This document shows positions 9,301-17,900 of a DNA stretch of 21,185 nt, in pieces. The stretch is from assembly GCA_015852425.1 (NCBI GenBank), contig JAAAIG010000002.1, forward strand, positions 1-21,185, given 5' to 3'. The DNA comes from Gryganskiella cystojenkinii (taxonomy: Eukaryota; Mortierellomycota; Mortierellomycetes; Mortierellales; Mortierellaceae). A model generated the notes under the pieces. It did no database searches. It had not been told where the DNA came from and saw only the letters and a program-made list of their open reading frames with translations. Position 1 is the first letter of the stretch. Every line of letters starts with the position of its first letter. Position numbers and translations under genes: made by a program.

Positions 9301-12300
9301 TCTTAGGTCCTTGACTGTCAAAAACTACCGAATCTATCGGATCTTTAACTCTGTCACGGTTTCGAATCAAGGGTTTCAGACTCAACTTTTACTTCGATAT
9401 CTAGCTCTTGGCGTTTTACTCTGCCTTATTCCTATGATCGTGGAGGTGATCCTCGACGCACCCCATCCTCATGCGACGAACATTAGAGCCTTCCAATGGG
9501 TTCGTTGTCGAGGTCACCGTGCCCAGATATGGTGGATTGTCTCTGAGGCAGTTATCCCCACAATCCTGATCCTCTTCGGTGTCTTTTTGGCCTTCAAGAC
9601 TAGGAACGTTGTCTTTCTCTGGAACGAAGCCAAGCAGATTGCTATCGTCTTATAGTAAGGAATTTCTTTTTATTTATTTTTTTCCTTCTCAGGAGCATAA
9701 AGGCGCAATGAAGCTGACATCTCCACGTTTGATCCATCATTTTAGCAACTCATTCTTTTTCGCGACTATCATCTTCGCTTCCCAGGCGTTCCCTCTGGAT
9801 CTGTACCTCGCGACGTTTTATATCTCGATCGTGGGCACAATCTTCATCGCTTGGCTATCGCTTATCGTCCTCTTTTTGCCAAAGTTCTTGGGCATTTGGA
9901 AGAGTAGTCACAAACCCTGGGGAGACGGGGGCCATCCAAGTCAACGTAACCAAGGCGGCCTCGTCGACGGTGGCGGCGGAGGGAATTTCGGCGGCGCAGC
10001 GGCTATGGGACGGTTGCCTGGCGACATCAAGGTCAGTCGAAGGTCAGCTGGAACAACCGCACTTATTGCAGCAACAACGGCGGCAGCGACAGACGTGGTG
10101 TTGGCAGATGGACATCGACAGTCGATTACTACTGCCGAAAAAGGATTGGAGAAAGCATTCAGTTCTGCCAAGAGATCCTCGAGCTCGGGATCGACCAACA
10201 CCTCCAGTGCTGCGATTCCTAAAATCGAGGGCAATCCGTTGGGCGCTTGGATGAACTCGAGAATGACACAAAAAGGATCTGTCTCGACTGCGGGGTCGGG
10301 CACATTTTCCACCGAATCCTTGGATGACGGCGCTAGTTTTGCGCTCGGTCGCAGGAAGGAAGGAGGTAGCTCTGTCAGACAGATATTGCAGAGTAATGTT
10401 GACCTGGAGAGTCAAAAGCAGACGACGGGTCGACTCGGTAACGAAACCTCTGGAGTAGGCGGTCCAGCAGGAGAAAGCGATCCCCAAGAACCGTTGCATA
10501 ATGACCTTCGAATGGATCGGACGTTCGGGAGCTCATCGACAGGCGCTCATAGAATGGTACTCCAAACTATAATGCTTTTTCTTTCGCGCGATAGGTTCAT
10601 ATTTAATGGTAAAACTAACAGCGCATTCCCTCTTTGAATTTAATTCGGTACAAATTAGCTTGATGCCTATCTGGTATGCGATCGTTTGTCCATACCAACT
10701 GCTATGATAACATAAGTGAGTCTCTGTGGGGAATCTCTGGCTTCAATACTTGCTAATCACAATCGCCTTTTCTGCCCATAGTTCTTACTTCCCATTCGTG
10801 TGCACAAGCGTCTAATCGCGAGTCTGCTTTCTCACTGGTCCATGGCTACACTGATTCTAATCCCCGAAGCACACGCTTTCCTCTCGGTCGACGTAAGTCT
10901 TCAATTTTCGTATGAGATACCTTTTTGTTGCTCGAATTTATTTGCTTTACTAAATGGACCACTTTATTGTCATACACACCTAAATCCAGAGTACGGATGG
11001 TAAATCAACAAGCTACCTTATGCTATCGATGTACCAACTCGAACGCGAAGTGGAGCCGACCCTCAGGGTTATGACCTGCCATGCAGGCACACTGCTGATC
11101 CGCTTCTCTAGCCAGCATCGACTCGACTTCTGGATGAGCTTGTTTTCGGAGGAAGACCTTCAAGCGCTGTCGGCGAAGAAGCCATACACCTCTTCCACGA
11201 ACTCAAATCCTCCTTTTGCTTCAGGATATTCCAGTGCAGGTGGTCTGGAAGGTGATGGTGGCGGAGCGACGATGCGCCGTCGGTCTGCAAACATGGACAG
11301 AATGCCCGATTTCACGAATCAACCCATCACCAACACGCAATCATCTGGAATCTCACCCGGAATACTGTCGGATCTGGGTCTTGGCGGCCCACCATATGCA
11401 GACACTTCAATAGAGCCCCCACAGCCCTCGCCCTGGACAACTCGATTGAGTTTCTCGAATAACGGTCTCTCTCGACTGCAGAACACGAAGGTCACTTCTA
11501 AATCTGATACCAGCGGGACCAGTGGCCAGTCTGCTTACGACACCAACAACACCTTTAATCTCAACTACAGCCAACACCCCCAGGTATCACCGCAAGGTCA
11601 AAATCAGTTCAGTACTAGCTATCTTGGCAGTCCTCATCCTCATTCCACTGGAGAAGGAGATGGGTTTGAGGGTGATCATGTTCCTGGGCCTGCTCGACGG
11701 ACCAGGGCAGGTGGCGAATGGACAAGCACAGACAACGCGAACGCGAATTATATACCCACAAGACGGCAGTCCACCACCCAACGACAAGATGGCAGTAGTA
11801 ACTATGTCCACAGGAAGAGCCTCAAGAACCAGGCACCTTTCATACCCATGACTGCTGGTGAGACTGTGGTCGAGGATGAGGAAGGGGAACGAGAGGCACC
11901 TTCCGCAGTCGAAGAGCAAAGTGTCCTGGATACAAGTAACAGGGCCGAGCCTGCTGCAGAGGCCGATGCGACTATCTCTTCAGTTTACGAGGCGACCCAT
12001 CCTGTTGCTCCGATAGCAGATGAAGTCGCTACCAATCCAGAGACCGAGGCTCATGTCGGTCAAGACCAACCCTTGCCTGCCGGACAATCTCGGGAGAGCG
12101 CAGTCGACTCTTATGTTTTGGCGACTCCGAGTGCAGTGTTACCAAGCGCACCAACAAAAGTGGCACCCTCCGCCCGAAAGCCTGCGACAGCAGACTCGTT
12201 TATATCTGAGAATGAACAGCCTCGTGACAGTCTATCGACCGACAGAAGTTTAATCGCCTCTGTACCTATCGAAGACGACGACGATGACGATGATGATCTC

Positions 12301-12942
12301 TATGATCCAGAATTTGGTATCGGAGGCGGTCAGCGACGAAGACGCCGAAGAACAAAACCCAGTCGCTTGAGCGCAAACCTGGGCGTAGGAGGCAACGCCA
12401 GTATTCCTCCTGCACATGTGATCTCGGCCGCTGCCGCTGCTATCTCGGCAGGGTGGTCCGAAAAAGATGCTCTTGCTGCAGCCATGGCCAACAGTCCCGC
12501 GCTTTCTCAGATGTCACTGTCCAGTAACGTGTCTTCAGCTGCTACAAGCTCAAGTGGGAGCCGAACGCGTCATGAATCCCAAACTTCCATGTCCGGGAAC
12601 AGTTACTTCACACTCGGATCTCGTTCTCGGAAAAAGAGTGTTGGTGAAGGTTACTTTAGCAGCAGTAACGCCAGCTCCATGTTTTCGAACCAAGGAGATC
12701 CTTCTGGTAGTAGTGGCAATGGCGGGCACATGGCGACAAGGATCTTTGGCGACCGGGTAAACATGTCCCCTGCGAACGGTAGTAATGGCAAACGCATGTC
12801 TGCTAGTGCAGGCTCGATGCTGACCTCACGCGCTCCATTGACTCCTCAGTCCTTGTCTGCAACTGCACCCTCGACACCCTCTCCTGCCGCTCCTCCGTCT
12901 GGGGAGTCTGCCCGTCGGCCGTTGAATCCCGATGCAAGTTAA
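6341..12942 (+). CDS. Class C GPCR-like receptor: Venus-flytrap ectodomain, 7TM, PH-like domain, long tail; 13 exons
   Basis: Probable surface receptor that binds a small ligand and signals through G proteins; the ligand is unknown. Exons: 6341-7102, 7222-7318, 7424-7579, 7701-7893, 7982-8167, 8266-8529, 8619-8978, 9072-9209, 9307-9654, 9746-10556, 10659-10673, 10782-10892, 10990-12942; all junctions keep phase, giving 1797 aa. Residues 1-36 look like a signal peptide. Residues 85-170 are Pro/Thr/Ser-rich with two KR sites. Residues 177-590 match the ANF-receptor/periplasmic-binding fold (TLRLGVLLNLH; SGNTLLSDS then PYFFRTIPTS). Seven hydrophobic helices follow at about 639-662, 675-693, 703-719, 747-768, 792-816, 835-851 and 856-880, with the class C loop KNYRIYRIF and LPKFLGIW after helix 7. 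No cysteine-rich domain separates ectodomain and helix 1, as in GABA-B receptors. Residues 1106-1205 look PH-like; the rest is low complexity. The ATG at 6341 is the first in its frame; upstream in-frame sequence has only a GTG. Confidence 0.85.
7401..7415 (+). repeat. C15 homopolymer in a receptor intron polypyrimidine tract
   Basis: Fifteen consecutive C residues lie in the second receptor intron (7319-7423), between a branch-like GCTAACC at about 7379-7385 and the acceptor AAAG at 7423. It acts as the polypyrimidine tract but is C rather than T rich. Such runs are prone to length change and sequencing error. Being intronic, a length error would not affect the reading frame. Confidence 0.8.
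8979..9071 (+). other. GC-AG intron (93 nt) of the receptor gene, between helix 1 and helix 2
   Basis: Exon 7 ends with TCA AG at 8978 and the intron starts GCAAGT, the usual consensus for rare GC donors. It ends TACTGTAG at 9071. Splicing here gives KAS-S-PIFCICELLG in frame (AG plus T forms a serine codon) and restores the conserved start of helix 2. The nearby GT at 8983 would put the next exon out of phase and meet a TGA within seven codons. Confidence 0.8.
10557..10781 (+). other. Two receptor introns flanking a probable 15-nt microexon (10659-10673)
   Basis: Exon 10 ends CAT AGA ATG at 10556 and the next sure exon starts TTC TTA CTT CCC at 10782; both are phase 0. Between them, an acceptor AAATTAG at 10658 is followed by five codons, L-D-A-Y-L, and a donor GTATGC at 10674. 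Using it gives introns of 102 and 108 nt, matching the other introns of this gene; skipping it gives a single 225-nt intron and also keeps frame. A second donor, GTGAGT at 10716, would lengthen the exon to 57 nt ending exactly in an in-frame TAA. The LDAYL-FLLPIRVHKR join looks like one continuous domain start, which favours inclusion. Confidence 0.55.
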
Positions 12943-13156
12943 GACATATTTGTGTACAATGTAAAATAGAAAAGAAGGTTAGAAAATATATTTCTGTGGA
13001 TTAAAGTGCGATCCTTTTGGTGGCGCAAATAGCACGTGCGCTTAAGGGTCGTGACGTGTCTTAAGGCAAGATCGCTTCTCCTCGTTCATGTACACTCACC
13101 CACGCATTTCTGGATTGAAGCACTCTAAGGATTCAACCATCGAGTCTAGTCTAGCA
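12943..13156 (+). promoter_or_regulatory. Receptor 3' end and compact LUC7 promoter
   Basis: Only 214 bases separate the receptor stop from the LUC7 start, so this stretch must hold the receptor 3' UTR and the LUC7 promoter. It contains a CACGTG palindrome (E-box type) at 13033-13038 and a TGACGTG (CRE-like) at 13052-13058. CTTAAGG is repeated directly at 13041-13047 and 13060-13066. These could bind bHLH- and bZIP-type factors, but binding is not shown by sequence alone. Confidence 0.35.
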
Positions 13157-14633
13157 ATGTCCCACAATTACGCACGATCCGCCATCAGCGAGCTCTTTGC
13201 TGCGTTTGAACCCAGCAAGCACAAGTTTTGGGACAAGGAGGTAATAATAATGCACCCTTACTGGATCTGTTGAAGAGTCCTTTTGTCACATTGCAAACAT
13301 TGCAAAAGGACCAACGCTAATTCTTATTTTTATGCGCCTCGTTTTAGGTCTGCAAGCATTTCCTTGTCAAGTTTTGTCCCAACAGTCTGTTCACAAACAC
13401 GAAATCCGACCTTGGCAATTGTGATCTCGTCCATGACGAGAAGCTTCGAGAGGAGTAAGTCTGAATAGAGAGAATCCTCGCGCCGCACCAAGTTATTCTC
13501 TCGACTGTCCCTTTTCTTTGTTGACTAACAAAAGACTCGTGTTTCATATTACTATCGTCTTTTCCCTGACAGATACCAGAAGGCTCCAGACAGAGACAGT
13601 TACCGGTATGAAGATGAATTCTTTGATTATCTGACTTATCTCACCAACGATCTCCAGCGCAAGATCCGACGAGGCAAAGAACGCAAGGATAAAGAGGTCG
13701 ATGAGACGGTAAGTGACCACAAGGACCGTGAACAAAAGAAATGTAACTATGGAATTAACTAATCCTCTCAACAGAGATAAGCAAAAAGTGCAAAGGGGGG
13801 TTATTTTGATAGCCGACATTTGAGATAAATATCACCAAGACTCTTTCTTTCATCTCCAAAAAAAAAAAAAAACATCCGGTTCCTTGTTCAAAATTAACAA
13901 GACAAATCCTTCGGTTTTATATATTTCATTTGGTTCTCTCTAGCTCTTGAACCCTCGCAAGGACGAAAAAGAGGAAAAGATGGTCATGTTGGAACAAAAA
14001 ATCAAGGACACTCTCGCCAAGGTCGAAGAAGCCGGTGAGGAAGGTCGAGTCGGGGAGGCGCAGACGCTGACTGAACAGGTTGAGAAGATGCAGGCCGATC
14101 TTGATCACCTCAAGAAGAACGATGATGTAAACCCGATCTTCCGACAGGAGAACAAGATGGAGGTCTGTCACGTCTGTGGTGCCTTCTTGGTCATGAATGA
14201 CACCTCGAACCGACTGGATGCACATCTTCAAGGCAAGCAACATACAGGCTATCAAAAGATCCATGAAACCTTTGAAGAGATGAAGAAACAACGCGGGGAC
14301 CGTGGCGGCAGCAGCAGCCGCTCTGCTTCCTCGTCATCATCTGGAAGATTTGGGAACCGCGACGAATATGGTGGCCCCGGGCCTTATAGGGATCATCCTA
14401 CCGACAGCAGAGGCGATCGTGATCGTGGCGGTTACAGGGATTCGAAGAGTTATCGAGATCAACCCTACAGACGAGACGATCGTCGGGATTACCATCGTGA
14501 CCGAGGTGACGGAGGCCGTGGTAGCAGAGACAGGAGCCGTGACCGCAGCGGACGACGGGATTATGATCGTGATCGGGAACCAAGACGCGGCAGCGGCGGT
14601 GGAGGAGGAGGACGGGACGACCGTCGCTACTAG
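13157..14633 (+). CDS. LUC7: LUC7-family U1 snRNP splicing factor (LUC7L3-like), 4 exons
   Basis: LUC7 proteins bind the U1 snRNP and stabilise its pairing with 5' splice sites in the nucleus. Exons: 13157-13240, 13348-13454, 13573-13708, 13944-14633, in phase, giving 338 aa. Zinc finger 1 is CCCH (C30, C38, C53, H57) within VCKHFLVKFCP and FTNTKSDLGNC. A coiled-coil helix spans about 115-170. Zinc finger 2 is C2H2 (C184, C187, H203, H209) in MEVCHVCGAFL...GKQHTGY. The C-terminus from about 225 is Arg/Asp/Ser/Gly-rich, an RS-like mixed-charge tail. The FTNT, RKIRRG and GKQH-GY features resemble LUC7L3 more than LUC7L/L2. I chose the ATG at 13157 for its better context (G at -3) and family-like length; an in-frame ATG at 13088 would add 23 residues. 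It is convergent with the Snt1-like gene. Confidence 0.93.
13709..13943 (+). other. LUC7 intron 3 (235 nt) with an internal acceptor followed by a stop
   Basis: The donor GTAAGT at 13709 can join the acceptor CTCTCTAG at 13943, which gives the full-length protein (DET-LLNPRKDEKE). A second strong acceptor, CCTCTCAACAG ending at 13774 with a branch-like ACTAAT just before it, would define a 66-nt intron. Its downstream sequence reads AGA TAA in frame, stopping the protein after zinc finger 1. The other LUC7 introns are 107 and 118 nt. The remainder of the interval holds an A run at about 13859-13872 and no good donor. Confidence 0.6.
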
Positions 14634-14929
14634 GTAGGAGCTTCCTTCTCGACCACTCTGTTTCTTTTCTAAGCGACACTTTCGACCGCTATTGCGTATA
14701 TTATCCTGCAAGAACTAAATACAGCTTTAAACAAACGTTCTTGTGCACCATAATAACTCGTGAAAGAAAAAAAATATATATAATATATATAATTAATTAT
14801 ATTACAACTAGGCATTTGTTATGTGTACAAGGGGAGAATAGCTAGTGAAAGGCGGATGGAAAAAGATGGAGGGGAAGATAAAGCTGTAATGGAGCAGAGG
14901 GACTTGTATGTGTGCACTATTGGGTAGAC
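14634..14929. terminator. Convergent 3' region between LUC7 and the Snt1-like gene
   Basis: This 296-base gap separates two genes read toward each other, so it should carry both 3' UTRs and polyadenylation signals. The centre (about 14770-14805) is almost pure A/T with TATATA repeats, which resemble yeast-type efficiency elements on both strands. It includes a perfect 16-bp palindrome at 14787-14802, centred on TTAA. No coding frame is apparent. The polyadenylation role is inferred from position and composition. Confidence 0.5.
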
Positions 14930-17900
14930 CTAGTGAGGATTCTGTGGCTGTGATTGCGGATGATGAGGAGGCGGCTGAGAAGCATGCAAAGGATGAGATT
15001 GCGGAGGAGGTCCATAGGATGAAGAACCATACGCCGACGCTTGTGGCTGCATATGCTGTCCAGGATGATACCCAGAGGACGAAGTTGGAGGGAGTGGCGG
15101 TGGCAACAGCGATACAGGCGAAGTGGCAGAACTGTACGCAAATCTGGGCGAGGGCGAATGCTGTGGCGGAGGCTGCTGTGGGGGTTGCTTGGGAGGCCCT
15201 TGCAAATAAGACGGCGACGCAATCTGGCCCGGGATATGATGTTGGTATGGACTGGATGAGCGGCGATGATGCTGCTGATGCTGTGGCTGTGACTGCTGAA
15301 GGTGATGCGGGTGATGATGCATCGGTGGTTCTGACATTCGAGGCGAGGCAACTGAAACGGCAGAGGGGACAGGTGAGTATCGGTGAGTCATGTGCCCGAC
15401 ATTGTTGCTACCACTATGCTCCAGATGCACCGGAGATCCAGGGCCGTTTCTGGAACCGCTTCCAACTGGAGGACTGCTGTATCTTGAAACCGATCCAGAA
15501 TGCGAGTGACCATGACCACTATGACCATGTCCATGCTGCGCCACCATCATCGAAGGTTGCTCACTCATACCTCGAGGGTGAGGTGCATGAACGTGCGTAA
15601 GATGGTTTTGCTGTGGAGGATAGCCGTACGGCCCAGAACTTGCATAACCCTGATGAGCATGAGGCTGTTGCTGCAACTGTTGTCCACCATAGTAGGGTCC
15701 TTGATGGGACAAGGGTGAACGCGCACGCATACTCATCTGAGGCGAAGGTTGAGATCGAGGAACCGTCATATCTGAATGACCAATACTACCGGATCGTTGG
15801 TGAGGCTGTGGATGCTGATAGTGCATGGGCTGACCAATAGCAGAGGATGGTCCTGAAGGCATACTCTGAGACGGTGACGTGACTGGATGGAGACTACGTC
15901 CACTCGACGGAGGAGAACGGTACCCGGTGCTGTTGGTTGGATGGCTACTGGGGCGACCTTCATAGTAATGCTGTCCACCATAGGGCGACCCGAGGACACC
16001 TGCACGACTCGTGGGTGGATGTTGATGCTGGACGTGTTGAGGAGGTCTCTGATCATGAACAGGAGGCTGGCTATAGTAAGAGCGCTCGTTGGCCAGGCCC
16101 ATGCCATATCCCATTGGGACGCTCGTTTCTGACGCCCTCCTCTGTGTAGCTGAAGGTGCTGGTACACTCCGGTAGCCAGAGTCGTAGCCGTTGTGACCAG
16201 CGTGGCGTCGGTCCAGTTCGTCCTCGGTTTCCGCATCTTCGTCCTCTCCAATCTGTTGACGTTGGATCTCATATGTTGGTGGTCTAGCATCCTGCGATGG
16301 ACGATGTTGATGGTGATGAGGACGATGCTGTTGTTGACCATACTGATGATGGTGGTGCACCTCTGGCTCGCGTTCTTCTTCCAAGGAGCGATCGCCATTG
16401 TTCTCTTCACTGTTGCCAAACCAATCTTCGGCTGCGACATGAACCTCCTCGTCATCGTTGTTCAAAAGGTTGCCAATGTTGGTAATGCGCCTTGGGGGGG
16501 TGACCGACCGGGCTTCTTCTCTCCTGCTCGACTCAACAATACCTTCCGCCTGGGAAGGGGTTGCAAAGTAGCCAGACTTGGGTCCAGACTCGGATTGCGA
16601 CGTGTAATTTTGTGCAAAACCGCCGTTGTTATCAGTTGACTCGCCGTCGTTCAATCCTCCAGGGGTCTCCTCCTTGAGTGTCGGCATCGGTGATCCCGAG
16701 GGCTCACTGCCAACAAATCCATCTGCAGAGAGTTTGTCGGCATTGTTGCTGAAATGGTTTCGAACCTGGATCAAAGTCTTGGTCTTCATCGCCTTGGAGA
16801 TCTTGTCCCAGTCTTTACCGTGAATAGAGAGCAAACGAGCGAAATCAATCTTCTCCTGACGGGACCAATAAGACGAAAAATTGGGGCGACGCATCATTGC
16901 GTCCTGTTGACCTGCCATGCCGGCCTCCGGAGATGTAACTTGGACGCCTGGGGACGCGGAGGCAGAGAGAGGATCACGCGAATACAACGCTCTAAAAGAG
17001 GTGGCGCTCGCAGGCGGGGCACCCTCCACTGGAGCAGCGCCAGGATCAACCTTGGACGACACTCTCTTTTTCCGGCGCTTCTCTGCCGCCGTCTCAACAT
17101 CCTCTGAATTGGGTGCGGTCTCAACACCAGGTGATACCACAGGCTCCTCCTTGACAGATTCAGGAGTCATATTCGAGGAAGCCTTGGCTGCGCGACGACG
17201 ACCCGGAGGAGCAGTCGGGTCCTTGGCGACAGTAGGGGTCGTTGGTGTTCCTGGAATCGAGTTGGTATCGGCGTTCCTGGCTTTCTTGCCTCTGCCGCCC
17301 TTTTGCGCCGGTACGGCGTGAGTTGCTTCTTTGTCTTCTGTCTCATCCGCGTTCGGACCCGCATGGAGACTATTGGCATCATCTAGTGCACTCACACCAA
17401 ACTTGCGCTTGTAATTAAAGCAAAAATTGCGACACTGATCCACAGTTTTGGTACCGACGGCGGCAGCAACAGCCTCGAAATCACGACCATACTTCTTGAG
17501 AGCCTCAATCGCTTTTGCATGCTCCGCGGTTGTCCATCGAGCCGAAGCCGCCGCGTTTTCTGGGACGTTGAAGGCGACAGATCCTGAAGCGAGCTCCTGA
17601 GCGCCGAGAGAGTTAGGCTCCATGCCCATCGCGGCCTTGCCGACGACAACGGTGCCTGTACCAGAGGATCCGGGAGAATCCACACTGATCAATGCCTCCT
17701 CCTCGACTGCCTTGCGACCGTTAGAGCTACTCGCTGCAGAGGTGCTTCGGTCCAACTTTGGCTTTTTTTCTTCGATGACGTCTTCTACAGGCTGAGTCTT
17801 TGGGGTTGATCGGCTGTTGTTGTTATTCCTGGAGCGCTGCTTTCTTTTCTCAGAAGCAGAGAGGACAGGGGTCGAGATAGCCGAGGACGGTGCAGGACTA

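Noticed and set aside
10557..10637. Exon 10 of the receptor reading on to the TGA at 10635-10637 as the end of the gene
   Set aside because: The next open segments continue in phase as a PH-like domain and tail up to 12942, and 10557 starts with GT; retention of this intron could still occur as a minor form.
13088..13156. LUC7 start at the upstream ATG 13088
   Set aside because: Its context is poor (T at -3) and the extra 23 residues are unlike the family; kept only as an alternative.
126..14633. A functional cluster linking the carboxylase, receptor and LUC7 genes
   Set aside because: They belong to unrelated pathways with separate promoters; proximity alone does not support co-function.
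14908..15600. A 230-codon plus-strand frame, and similar ones at 18377-19093 and 20005-20706
   Set aside because: All lie antisense to the long Snt1-like coding frame; their composition mirrors its low-complexity sequence and no family was recognised.
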